NCBI GenBank assembly: GCA_024224815.1
Contig: JAAENC010000616.1
Span: 1-44,803 of the forward strand
Length of the DNA stretch: 44,803 nucleotides
Origin: Chloroflexota bacterium
GTDB taxonomy: Bacteria; Chloroflexota; Anaerolineae; Anaerolineales; Villigracilaceae
Reading direction: 5' to 3'
The notes under the pieces are model-generated. The model saw only the letters and a program-made list of their open reading frames with translations, was not told where the DNA came from and ran no database searches. Every line of letters begins with the position of its first letter. Within the stretch, counting starts at the first letter, position 1. Shown here piece after piece: positions 8,346 to 16,827 of this stretch. The translations under genes and the position numbers were made by a program.

Positions 8346-9035
8346 TTACTCTACTATTTCTTCTTGAAATTCTACATTTTCTTCTTTATGCGGCTCAACC
8401 TTAAAAATCTTAAATCCCCACTGTACGGCAGGTCCAATAAGCAGCGCAAAAGCCAATGTACCAATTCCTACTGGGCCACCAATCAACCCGCCAATGGTAA
8501 CAACTGTGACTTCAATAATTGTTCGCGCCTTGCGGACACTAATCCCTGTTGTACGTTTTAATCCAAGCATCAGGCTATCACGCGGCCCTGCTCCAGCATT
8601 CACACCAATATAGATGGCACTCGCGTTGCCCATCATGAAGATGGCTAACAGTAGCATGGAAGTTTGCAAAAGCAAATTATTCTCCACAGAGGGGATTAGG
8701 CTGAGAAAGAAATCCAGCCACGGTCCGATACTGAGAATATTTGCCAAGGTTCCCCAGCCGATTTGCTCGCGCATAAGAAGTGCCCCCGTAAGAATAGTGA
8801 ACCCGGAAGCAACAGCTATTGTTCCCGGCGTGACATTCAGAAGATACGAAATACCCACTTCCAGCACACCCCAAGCACCAGTTCCTAAATTACCTTGAAT
8901 AAGAAGCGCAATGGAAAGCCCGAAGAGGGCGAAGCCAATTTGAATACGAAGAAAATCCCGCGGAAAGGTTTTCCAATTAATAGCTTTAAACATCCCGCGA
9001 TAATACCACCCTTTAAATAATACAAGACGCAACAC
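8346..9035 (-). CDS. YczE/YitT-like integral membrane protein
   Basis: A 229-residue protein with about five or six membrane helices, close in style to the YczE family (COG2364). The family signature region reads NASAIYIGVNAGAGPRDSLMLGL, followed by RKARTIIEVTVVTIGGLIGGPVGIGT. Function in this family is not established. The listed start is GTG; an internal ATG at 8993 (MFKAINWK) is an equally good start and would give 215 residues. The C-terminus is acidic and cytoplasmic-looking. It precedes arsR on the same strand but has a separate promoter region between them. Confidence 0.85.
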   Translation of the reverse strand: MLRLVLFKGWYYRGMFKAINWKTFPRDFLRIQIGFALFGLSIALLIQGNLGTGAWGVLEVGISYLLNVTPGTIAVASGFTILTGALLMREQIGWGTLANILSIGPWLDFFLSLIPSVENNLLLQTSMLLLAIFMMGNASAIYIGVNAGAGPRDSLMLGLKRTTGISVRKARTIIEVTVVTIGGLIGGPVGIGTLAFALLIGPAVQWGFKIFKVEPHKEENVEFQEEIVE

Positions 9036-9102
9036 TTAAATACAAAGCAGTCAAAAGAAGAAAATAAGAAAGGTTTTTATTACGATATTCATATTTTTTT
9101 TA

Positions 9103-9756
9103 TCACTCTATCGAGTTATCCAACCTTATCCCATGCCCTCTTACAGTGACAATATATTGGTGGTCAGGGTCGTATGCTGCTAATTTATCGCGCAGGCGGC
9201 GGATAAGGGCATCGAGGGCTTGGTCTGAAACGCCAAGGGCTTCGTCTTCACCCCAAACGGCGGCAACTAAATCTTGGCGAGAGACAACTTCGCTTTGTTG
9301 CTCGAAGAGTTTCCACAATAAGCGGAATTGTTGCGCCGAGAGCGGCGGCGTAACTTGTTGCTGGTCTACAAAAACGCGTCTGGAGCTGAGATCGATCATT
9401 AAGCGCCCGATGAGGGTATTGCTTTCTGTCAGGGGCATGGTCGCGTCTGAAACAAGGAACATAAATTGCTGCACTACTGCGACTTGAATCAAATCCCCGT
9501 CTTGTAAGACGATGGGGTCAGTTATTTGCTCCCCGTTACGGTGGGTGCCGTTTTTGCTGCCCATATCTTCGAGCAAAACACCATCTGCGGTGGGGGTGAG
9601 ACGTGCATGATAACGGGACACTTTTCGGTCGGGAATTGTTAGATCACAAGCGGCATCACGCCCAAGCAAGAGCGTTTTCTCCAGCGTCCAGCGTTCCCCT
9701 TTAAGGGGGCCTTCTTGGGCAATCAGAATGGGAAAATCATCGAATTTTGTATTCAT
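9103..9756 (-). CDS. FHA domain and winged-helix DNA-binding regulator
   Basis: A 217-residue two-domain protein. Residues about 8-105 form a forkhead-associated domain that binds phosphothreonine peptides (GRDAACDLTI, SRYHARL, and DMGSKNGTHRNG). Residues about 115-215 form an OmpR/PhoB-type winged helix (SAQQFRLLWKLFE, then ALDALIRRLRDKL and VRGHGIRL). There is no receiver domain, so phosphorylation input would come through the FHA domain. It is divergent from a Ser/Thr kinase gene 168 bp away, the obvious candidate partner. Confidence 0.92.
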   Translation of the reverse strand: MNTKFDDFPILIAQEGPLKGERWTLEKTLLLGRDAACDLTIPDRKVSRYHARLTPTADGVLLEDMGSKNGTHRNGEQITDPIVLQDGDLIQVAVVQQFMFLVSDATMPLTESNTLIGRLMIDLSSRRVFVDQQQVTPPLSAQQFRLLWKLFEQQSEVVSRQDLVAAVWGEDEALGVSDQALDALIRRLRDKLAAYDPDHQYIVTVRGHGIRLDNSIE

Positions 9757-9924
9757 TATTTTAGATAATTGCTAAATTTAAACCACCACAAAGGCGTTCT
9801 TAGATTTTTTCTCGCTATTTAGTTCAAAGACACTTATAATATAGCAGAAAAAGAAATTCTGTGTAAAATTTCACGCCGAAATTTATGATTTGCACAGCAA
9901 CTTACCCAAGACAGGAGTTTTTCC

Positions 9925-10926
9925 ATGGCTCTCCCCCTCAATAAGGGAGAGGTTTTGCGTGGTCGCTACGAGATCCGTCAGCAGATCGGACAAGGTGGCA
10001 CAGGAAGTGTTTACCTTGCCGAAGATCGTCGTCTCGAGGGTCGTCTTTGCGCCGTAAAGGAAGTAGAACACGACCGCGCCCTCCCCGCCAAGATGTTTGA
10101 AGAAGCCCGCGAGCAATTTATGCGCGAGGCAACTGTCTTGGCGCGCCTGGATCACCCTAATTTGCCCAAAGTTTCGGACTTTTTCTCGCGTGAAAATCGT
10201 GATTATCTCGTTATGGATTATGTCCCCGGCGAAGATTTACGAACGCTGATGCTCGATGCCCGCAGACAAAAAACATTTTTGCGTGAAGATGTGGTGCTGG
10301 GCTGGGCAAACCAGATCGCGAATGCGCTCACTTATTTGCATCGTCAATCTCCGCCTATTATTCACCGCGATATTAAACCCAGCAATCTTAAATTGACTCC
10401 ATCCGGCCTTGTCAAATTAGTCGATTTTGGGCTGGTGCGCGTGCTTGTCCCCGATGAGATGACGATCACGGTTATTCAAGGACAAGGCACAATTCTGTAC
10501 ACCCCGTTGGAGCAATATGGCAGTGATGGTTCTCATACGGATGTAAGAAGCGATGTCTACTCTCTGGGCGCGACACTCTACCATCTACTCACAAATACTG
10601 CCCCATCGGATGCGCGGCAACGCTTCTTGACCCCAGAAAGCTTGACACCGCCTAAGGAAATTAACTCGGCAATAAACAGACGTACCCAACGCGGACTAAA
10701 GTGGGCAATGTCTCTACACCCCGACGAGCGCCCCGATTCTGCCGAAGATTTTCGACTATTTTTGCTCGGGCAAAAAGAGATCATCACGAGTCCGCTCCCA
10801 AATCTGCATCAACAACCACCAAAAGCAAAACTGCGCGACCTTCTCGCCCAACCTGCCGAGCAAAGACTGCTCTGGCTGATCGGCGGAATGATGGTGCTCA
10901 GCTTCCTGACATCGGTTTTGGGGTAA
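9925..10926 (+). CDS. serine/threonine protein kinase, membrane anchored
   Basis: Hanks-type kinase of 333 residues. It has a glycine-rich loop (GQGGTGSVYLAE, near 20), the ATP-binding Lys in CAVKEVE, the catalytic HRDIKPSN (His147) and DFG (Asp167), followed by the APE-like region. The last 20 residues are a hydrophobic anchor with almost nothing outside. There is no PASTA or other sensor domain, so the signal input is unknown. Divergent from the FHA/winged-helix regulator, suggesting a one-kinase, one-regulator pathway. Confidence 0.95.
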   Translation: MALPLNKGEVLRGRYEIRQQIGQGGTGSVYLAEDRRLEGRLCAVKEVEHDRALPAKMFEEAREQFMREATVLARLDHPNLPKVSDFFSRENRDYLVMDYVPGEDLRTLMLDARRQKTFLREDVVLGWANQIANALTYLHRQSPPIIHRDIKPSNLKLTPSGLVKLVDFGLVRVLVPDEMTITVIQGQGTILYTPLEQYGSDGSHTDVRSDVYSLGATLYHLLTNTAPSDARQRFLTPESLTPPKEINSAINRRTQRGLKWAMSLHPDERPDSAEDFRLFLLGQKEIITSPLPNLHQQPPKAKLRDLLAQPAEQRLLWLIGGMMVLSFLTSVLG

Positions 10927-10998
10927 AGATAAGATACAGAGGTTCGGCCATTTTTTAAGGTTAATGATTGGAGGGGGCGCGATTAAGAGAGAAAAATT

Positions 10999-11940
10999 AT
11001 GATGCAATATATAAAACTTCAGAAAAGCGATATTCACGAAATTATGCGTCGATATGCATTAGAAACCATTGGCTTTGAGCCGATCGCAGAAGGCGCGGGA
11101 AATACAAACTATTTAATCAAAACAACGCGGGGGGATTATGCACTTACCCTTTTCGAAATTGAAAAAAGTCGTGCTATCCAAATATGCGATTTGTTGAATT
11201 TACTGGAAGAATTCAAGTTCCCCGCCACGCGTATTCAAAGATTGCCTAACGGAAGTGTTATGACAAGCTATCGGGGAAAATCTGTTTTGCTAAAACCCTA
11301 TATTATTGGGGATGTAAAAAAGAATTTGGATGAAAATATGCTTCATCAAATAGGTGAAAAACTGGCTGAACTGCATGAAATCCCATTGCCGCGATCCACT
11401 TTTTTACCTGAAAAACACCCTTATGGCCTGCATACTTTTTCACGTGTGCTGAAGAAAGGCATTGACCCAGATTATGAACGCTGGCTTGAAGGAAAATATG
11501 CTCTGCTCAAAAAGAATATACCTGAGGGCTTACCTTATGGCTTAACCCATGGAGATTTATTTTACGACAATGTCCTCTTTGATGGAGATGAATTCAAAGC
11601 CATGCTCGACTTTGAAGAGGCCGCTCAATATTACAAAATATTTGACATAGGGATGGCTCTGCTTGGTATATGCCTGAAAGATTCACAAATAGCGCTAGAC
11701 AAAGCACGCTCATTAATCAAAGGCTATCAAAAGATCAGAATGCTCACGACTCAAGAGAAAGAAAGCCTGAAGCTATTTATCGAATACGCCGCAATTTCAA
11801 CTTCCTCCTGGCGATTCTGGAAGTACAATATAGATACACCTATTGCTGAAATATCAATGAAATATATGGAAATGGTCAAGATAGCAAATAACGTCGGTGC
11901 TGTGCCCAATAGAATATTTATGGATGTGATATTTAATTGA
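10999..11940 (+). CDS. APH/ThrB2-like small-molecule kinase
   Basis: A 313-residue kinase of the aminoglycoside phosphotransferase superfamily, nearest in pattern to type II homoserine kinases (COG2334). The nucleotide-binding start reads AEGAGNTNYLIKTTRGDYALTLFE, and the catalytic motif is THGDLFYDNVLFD (near residue 184) followed by the metal site MLDFEEA. The substrate cannot be fixed from the sequence: homoserine, another amino alcohol or a sugar-like substrate are all possible. The next gene is a glycosyltransferase about 60 bp downstream, which fits a role in cell-surface or small-molecule modification but does not prove it. Confidence 0.85.
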   Translation: MMQYIKLQKSDIHEIMRRYALETIGFEPIAEGAGNTNYLIKTTRGDYALTLFEIEKSRAIQICDLLNLLEEFKFPATRIQRLPNGSVMTSYRGKSVLLKPYIIGDVKKNLDENMLHQIGEKLAELHEIPLPRSTFLPEKHPYGLHTFSRVLKKGIDPDYERWLEGKYALLKKNIPEGLPYGLTHGDLFYDNVLFDGDEFKAMLDFEEAAQYYKIFDIGMALLGICLKDSQIALDKARSLIKGYQKIRMLTTQEKESLKLFIEYAAISTSSWRFWKYNIDTPIAEISMKYMEMVKIANNVGAVPNRIFMDVIFN

Positions 11941-11985
11941 AGCTAAAGCGCATTTCCAAAAGAAAACTGGAAATCAGGAGATGTT

Positions 11986-12003
11986 ATGGAAACCGTCAAA
12001 TAA
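11986..12003 (+). CDS. possible 5-codon upstream ORF
   Basis: ATG GAA ACC GTC AAA TAA follows a good AGGAG box by 5 nt, and its TAA overlaps the next ATG as TAATG. It could couple translation to the glycosyltransferase, whose own ATG has no closer Shine-Dalgarno sequence. Confidence 0.3.
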   Translation: METVK

Positions 12004-13106
12004 TGAAAATCCTCGCCATCGCCATGTCGCGCATCCCTGCGCCAAACGCCAACGGCATTCAGGTCATGAAAGTCTGTCAGGCGCTCAGCCAACTCGGTCA
12101 CGAGGTCATTTTGCTCGTCCCCGATATGCAGCCACAGGGCGGCACGCGCGACGACTTAAAATCTTTTTATGGGCTGGAAAAAACCTTTGAAGTCCGCTGG
12201 CTGAAAACAAAATCTCGCCGTACTTTCACTTGGCACGCCATTCGTGAAGCAAAAAAACTCAACCCCGATGTAATCTATAGTTGGTCGCCACAGAGCAGCG
12301 TTTTTGCCCTCCTGCATCGTCTGCCGCTCATCTTTGAACTCCACGAGCCGCCGCTCGGGCGTTTTGGTCCGCTTTGGTATCGCGCCTTTCTGCGTCTTGG
12401 CGGCAAAAAACGGCTTGTCAGCATTACCAATGCTTTACGGGATGTCTTGGCTCGAAAATATGGATTACCCTCCAGCAGCGTCATCGCCCCAAATGGGATC
12501 GACCTAGAGCGCTACGAATCGCTCCCAAGTAAAGAACTTGCTCGGCGCAAATTAAACTTTTCGGATGCCCCAACAATCATCTGCACCGGTCATCTTTATG
12601 CCGGGCGGGGCGTGGAGACTTTTTTAGCATTAGCAGAAAAAAGCCCGAACGTAGAATTTATCTGGGTTGGCGGCAGGCAAGATGATGTTGAGGGGTGGCG
12701 CGAAAAAGCTGGGGAGCAGAAAAATGTCAAATTTAAAGGATTTGTCCAACAAAGTGAGCTGCCCCTTTATCAATCCGCAGCGGATATTCTAATCGCCCCC
12801 TACGCCAGTCAAATTTCCGGCTCCAGCGGCGGGGATTCAGCATCCGTTGCCAGCCCAATGAAACTTTTCGATTATATGGCCGCCAAACGCCCTATTATCA
12901 CCAGCGATCTGCCCGTCATCCGTGAAATCCTAGATGAAGAGAGCGCGGTCTTTGTCCCCCCCGATGATGTGGACGCTTGGCACACAGCCGTCACACGCCT
13001 TTTAGATGATGAAAATTTGCGTAAAAAACTGGCAAAAAATGCTTGCGAAATTGTGGGGGAATACACTTGGCAAGAGAGGCAAAAGAAAGTCTTGCAAGAA
13101 TTCTAA
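12003..13106 (+). CDS. glycosyltransferase, GT-B fold, family 4 type
   Basis: A 367-residue group-1 glycosyltransferase. The Rossmann-like acceptor half begins MKILAIAMSRIPAPNANGIQVMK. The donor half carries GHLYAGRGVETFLALAE and the usual Glu-containing nucleotide-sugar loop near SPMKLFDYMAAKRPIITSDLPVIREIL. The longer frame starts at TTG 11937, but the ATG chosen here begins the standard fold. Donor and acceptor sugars cannot be named. Confidence 0.92.
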   Translation: MKILAIAMSRIPAPNANGIQVMKVCQALSQLGHEVILLVPDMQPQGGTRDDLKSFYGLEKTFEVRWLKTKSRRTFTWHAIREAKKLNPDVIYSWSPQSSVFALLHRLPLIFELHEPPLGRFGPLWYRAFLRLGGKKRLVSITNALRDVLARKYGLPSSSVIAPNGIDLERYESLPSKELARRKLNFSDAPTIICTGHLYAGRGVETFLALAEKSPNVEFIWVGGRQDDVEGWREKAGEQKNVKFKGFVQQSELPLYQSAADILIAPYASQISGSSGGDSASVASPMKLFDYMAAKRPIITSDLPVIREILDEESAVFVPPDDVDAWHTAVTRLLDDENLRKKLAKNACEIVGEYTWQERQKKVLQEF

Positions 13107-13194
13107 AAAACACTCTTTTTGATGCGTCTACAAAAAACATTTTTGAGTTATTGCTGTAAAACAGGATTCAAATCCTTAAATCAAAAGGAATAAA

Positions 13195-14727
13195 ATGCTC
13201 TGGCTTATCGTCACCCTACTCACGATCTCTGGTTCAATCCTTCTTTTTCTTGGGGTAATCGCCGTCCAACAGCGAAGTACAAAGGCAGCTAGAGCTTTTT
13301 CTATGGCAATGTTTTGTGCAAGTCTGTGGTCTTTTGGCTTTGCAGCAGAGGTAATTAGCCCGGGTTTAGAAGCCAAGATTTTCTGGGCAAATCTCCAGTT
13401 TATAGGAATTCAGTTTTTACCTTTATCATGGTTAGCGATGACCCTATATTACACAAAGCAACCTCGCTGGACTACTCGCAGTTTGTTTTATTTGAGCTTT
13501 GTGCCACTTGTAATCCTCTTGATGATTTGGAGTGACCCTTATCATCATTTATTTCGTAAGTCTCCATCTCTTGATCTTATCAACCCTACTTTTTTTGTTC
13601 TAAATAATGACTACGGCATATTTTTTTATGCTGTCTCAGCCCCTTTTGGTTATCTCCTCTTTGCAGTGTCTTTATTTTTATTAACACGCTTTTGGATAAA
13701 ATCTTCACAGCCTTATAGTTACCAAGGGCTAACTTTGCTCCTCAGTTTATCTTTTCCTCTCTTCGTAGATATTCTTTATGTTTTGGGCATTACCCCTATT
13801 CCTAATTTCAACTTTACGACAGTTGCTTTTTCTTTATCCGGTTTATTTGTTAGCTGGAGTGTCTTCTCGCTTCATTTTTTTGATATTACCCCTCTGGCAA
13901 ACGATGTTGTATTTGAAAGAATGCAAGTAGGCGTTATTGTATTAGATAAACAAGGACGTATTATTAATATAAACGTGGAAGCTGAAAAAATCACAGGTAT
14001 TTCTGCCGAAGAAAATATAGGCATACTTGCCAAAGAAGTTTTTCCAAGTTATGCATCTTTTTTAAATTCAGATGTAGATGAATCTGGTGAGCTTATCCTT
14101 GAGCAAAATGGAGAAAAGAACTATTATGCTGCCAGAGTTTCTCTTATTTTTGATAAACAAGACCATCTTTTTGGACGTGTAATTACACTTAACAATATTT
14201 CAGAACGTGTAAAACTGTATCAGAAAGTGAAAGAAGTTTCGATAACAGATTCATTGACAGGGGTTCTTAATCGTAGAGCATTCACAGAACGAGGAGAGAC
14301 CGAAATTGCGCGCACATTAAGACATCAACATCATTTGTCTTTAGTGGTGATGGACCTCGATAATCTAAAACCTATTAATGATAAATATGGACATAGAGCT
14401 GGGGATAGTGCCCTAATGGCAGTAATTCAATTATGTCGAAAAGAAATGCGCTCATCGGATGAGATAGCACGTTATGGTGGGGATGAATTTGTCATCCTGC
14501 TCCCTGAAACAAATGTAGAAGAAGCCTTCAGCCTCGCTGAGCGCATTTGTAGAGGCGTTGAAAAAATAGATCTTGAAATTGAAAAAGAAAGCATACTCTC
14601 TCTAAGTGTGAGTATGGGAGTTTCTGGGTTTGATGGAAAAGAGACGCTGGAATCCCTGCTCCATCGGGCAGATCAAGCTTTATATGAGGCTAAGCGTGCA
14701 GGAAAAAATCAAGTTGTGAAGAAATAA
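13195..14727 (+). CDS. 7TM-PAS-GGDEF diguanylate cyclase
   Basis: A 510-residue signalling protein that should make cyclic di-GMP. The N-terminal third has seven hydrophobic helices in the arrangement of the histidine-kinase N-terminal 7TM sensor region. A PAS domain follows (about 235-340, VFERMQVGVIVLDKQGRIINI). The GGDEF domain occupies about 350-510, with the active-site motif RYGGDEF (near 426-432). An inhibitory RxxD site (RSSD) lies five residues before GGDEF, so product inhibition is likely. No EAL or HD-GYP domain is attached. It runs convergently into mevalonate kinase with only 3 bp between the stops. Confidence 0.95.
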   Translation: MLWLIVTLLTISGSILLFLGVIAVQQRSTKAARAFSMAMFCASLWSFGFAAEVISPGLEAKIFWANLQFIGIQFLPLSWLAMTLYYTKQPRWTTRSLFYLSFVPLVILLMIWSDPYHHLFRKSPSLDLINPTFFVLNNDYGIFFYAVSAPFGYLLFAVSLFLLTRFWIKSSQPYSYQGLTLLLSLSFPLFVDILYVLGITPIPNFNFTTVAFSLSGLFVSWSVFSLHFFDITPLANDVVFERMQVGVIVLDKQGRIININVEAEKITGISAEENIGILAKEVFPSYASFLNSDVDESGELILEQNGEKNYYAARVSLIFDKQDHLFGRVITLNNISERVKLYQKVKEVSITDSLTGVLNRRAFTERGETEIARTLRHQHHLSLVVMDLDNLKPINDKYGHRAGDSALMAVIQLCRKEMRSSDEIARYGGDEFVILLPETNVEEAFSLAERICRGVEKIDLEIEKESILSLSVSMGVSGFDGKETLESLLHRADQALYEAKRAGKNQVVKK

Positions 14728-14730
14728 TCT

Positions 14731-15747
14731 CTATTCGACTTCTGTTACAATCACATTCTTAGCCCCCGCGTCATACAAAGCCTCAGCAATTGCCGGGGCA
14801 TTTTCTTTTGTAGATAGCGCGATCATATTCCCGCCCCTGCCCCCACCGGATAGCTTCGCGCCCAACGCTCCCGCCTTTAGGCTTGCCTCCGTTAAACGAT
14901 CTAATTCTGGGGAAGAAACGCCCATCTCGCGTAAAATGCGCTGATTCTCGTTCATCAGCGGGCCCAATTGTTCTGGAAATCCACCCTCTATTGCCTGACG
15001 GGCTGTTTTGGCGATACTCCCAGCAGCGGCAAAGAGCGCTTCCATCTTTTGTGGATTTTTCTCCCAAAGTTTGTGTACATCTCCCACCGATTCTTTTGTT
15101 GGGGCGGGGATGCCAGTATCGGCGATGATGATGGTAAAGGGTTCTGCAACGCTTAGTAATTCAATAGGCTGATCTTTGATAAAGAATATTGGTTTAGCGT
15201 AAGTCACGACCGTATTATCTATCCCCGAGGGAGTGCCGTGATGGATTTTCTCGACTTCGTAAGCAATTTCGTTGACTTTCTTGTCAGAAAAAGGATGCTC
15301 TAAATGAGTAGATAATGCCCGAATAATCGCGACAGAAACCGCTGCACCGGAGCCTAGTCCTGATGCTAAAGGAATTGTAGATGAGATTTTTATTTCTATA
15401 CCCTTTGGCTTGTCATTGCGAGGAGCATGATTTTGCGACGCGACAATCTCCCCCACTGTCATGGAGATTGCTTCGCCGGGTAAAGCTCTCCTCGCAAAGA
15501 CATCAATGTTAAGGGTTGAGAAAACAGCTAATATAACGGAAGCAAGCGGATTTTCAGGAGCGATTCGGGGGAGTTCTTCGTGGAGATTAATGTCGGGGGC
15601 GTTGACCCAGATTCCTGCGCGGGGAATATCTGAGACTTCCGCTTCTGCATAAAGCTGATTTACAGGCACGGCCAGCGCAGGTTGCCCATAAACAACGGCA
15701 TGCTCGCCAAAAAGGATGATTTTTCCAGAAGCGCGAGCGGTGATCAC
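14731..15747 (-). CDS. mvk: mevalonate kinase with an in-frame repeat-encoded insert
   Basis: Phosphorylates mevalonate in the mevalonate pathway. It shows the GHMP kinase motifs: SGKIILFGEHAVVYGQPALA at the N-terminus, the ATP loop PLASGLGSGAAVSVA, and C-terminal GAKLSGGGRGG. The GTG at 15745-15747 is preferred as start because it begins the family sequence and overlaps the UbiA stop as GTGA. Residues about 82-113 are encoded by a complete REP-like palindrome in frame and have no counterpart in the usual enzyme; without them the length is near 306. The insert falls before the ATP loop, probably in a surface region. Confidence 0.9.
   Translation of the reverse strand: MITARASGKIILFGEHAVVYGQPALAVPVNQLYAEAEVSDIPRAGIWVNAPDINLHEELPRIAPENPLASVILAVFSTLNIDVFARRALPGEAISMTVGEIVASQNHAPRNDKPKGIEIKISSTIPLASGLGSGAAVSVAIIRALSTHLEHPFSDKKVNEIAYEVEKIHHGTPSGIDNTVVTYAKPIFFIKDQPIELLSVAEPFTIIIADTGIPAPTKESVGDVHKLWEKNPQKMEALFAAAGSIAKTARQAIEGGFPEQLGPLMNENQRILREMGVSSPELDRLTEASLKAGALGAKLSGGGRGGNMIALSTKENAPAIAEALYDAGAKNVIVTEVE
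15411..15502. repeat. REP-like palindrome, family A, inside mvk
   Basis: Begins TGTCATTGCGAGGAGCATG and ends CTCCTCGCAAAGACA, with CAATCTCC and GGAGATTGC facing each other in the middle. It closely matches the intergenic copies at 28920-29008 and 29644-29735. Confidence 0.93.
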
Positions 15748-16613
15748 GAGAGATAAAAAACAGCCATCACGACAATCCCCCATAAAACGATGGTAGCTTG
15801 AAGCGGACGATCTGTGAGCACAACTTCTTCGGGAGAGCCAGTGACGTGTGAAACCTGAACAAGATAGAGATAGCGAAAGATAGCGTAAATCACAAAGGGA
15901 ATTGTGAGCATCATCGTATGGTTATCGGGCAGATTGGGCGCGGTAAAAGTATAAAGACTATAAGCGACGATGGTTGTGCCAGAAACGATGGTAATAAATT
16001 GGTCAAGAAGCGGGATAGTATAGCCTTCGAGCACTTTACGGTGAGAACTTGCGCCATCTTCGAGCAAGGATAACTCTGCGCGTCTTTTCCCAAAACCGAG
16101 ATAAAGCGCGCCGAGAGTGGTAATTACGTAAAGCCAGGGAGAGAATCGTTCCACCGCGATTAGCGTCACGCCACTATGAACGCGCAAGACAAAACCTGCC
16201 GCGATAATCATTACATCCAAAATAGGCACATGCTTAAGTTTGGATGTATAGGCAAGCATCATCACAAAATAGAGCGCCAAAACCGCCGAAAAAGCGGGCG
16301 TAAGCAGATAGGCTACGGGAAGAACGAAAAGAACCAGAAAAATGCCAAATCCGCGTGCGAGGTTAACGGGTAAGTCGCCCGATGGCAGCGGGCGCTCTTT
16401 TTTCTTTGGATGTTGGCGATCTGCCTCGATGTCTTCGATGTCGTTAAAAATATAAACGGCGCTCGAGATTAAGGAAAATAGCGCAAAGCCAGCCAGCGTG
16501 CGCAGCGCAGGCTCAAGCTGAAAAAGTTGCTTGTCGAAAACCAGCGCAAAGAAAACGATCACATTTTTTACCCACTGGCGTGGGCGCATTGTCTGTAAAA
16601 TAGCTTTTATCAT
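15744..16613 (-). CDS. UbiA-family prenyltransferase, DPPR-synthase-like
   Basis: A 289-residue polytopic membrane enzyme with about eight or nine helices. The start MRPRQWVKNVIVFFALVF and the metal-binding motif NDIEDIEADRQHPKKKERPLPSG match decaprenyl-phosphate phosphoribosyltransferase-like UbiA proteins, which transfer ribose-5-phosphate to a polyprenyl phosphate. A second Asp-rich region is less clear. Its stop overlaps the start of mevalonate kinase by 4 bp, linking isoprenoid precursor supply to a prenyl-dependent step. The exact substrate is inferred from motif similarity only. Confidence 0.88.
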   Translation of the reverse strand: MIKAILQTMRPRQWVKNVIVFFALVFDKQLFQLEPALRTLAGFALFSLISSAVYIFNDIEDIEADRQHPKKKERPLPSGDLPVNLARGFGIFLVLFVLPVAYLLTPAFSAVLALYFVMMLAYTSKLKHVPILDVMIIAAGFVLRVHSGVTLIAVERFSPWLYVITTLGALYLGFGKRRAELSLLEDGASSHRKVLEGYTIPLLDQFITIVSGTTIVAYSLYTFTAPNLPDNHTMMLTIPFVIYAIFRYLYLVQVSHVTGSPEEVVLTDRPLQATIVLWGIVVMAVFYLS

Positions 16614-16827
16614 GTGGATATTTTACCTTATGGGGAGGGTGCCATGGGCGCACAAATATGTAGACAGCTAATTTATGAAATAGGCAGTGGATGCATATGA
16701 TAGAATGGTGGTTTCAGTAGAAGAGATAATCTTCTATAGGTGGGATTTACGCGGCGCGCTGAAGTATTTCCCGCTTGTCCTATTGCAACTGCGCTTCTCT
16801 TATTGATGTTTTTATTGGAGGTTTACG

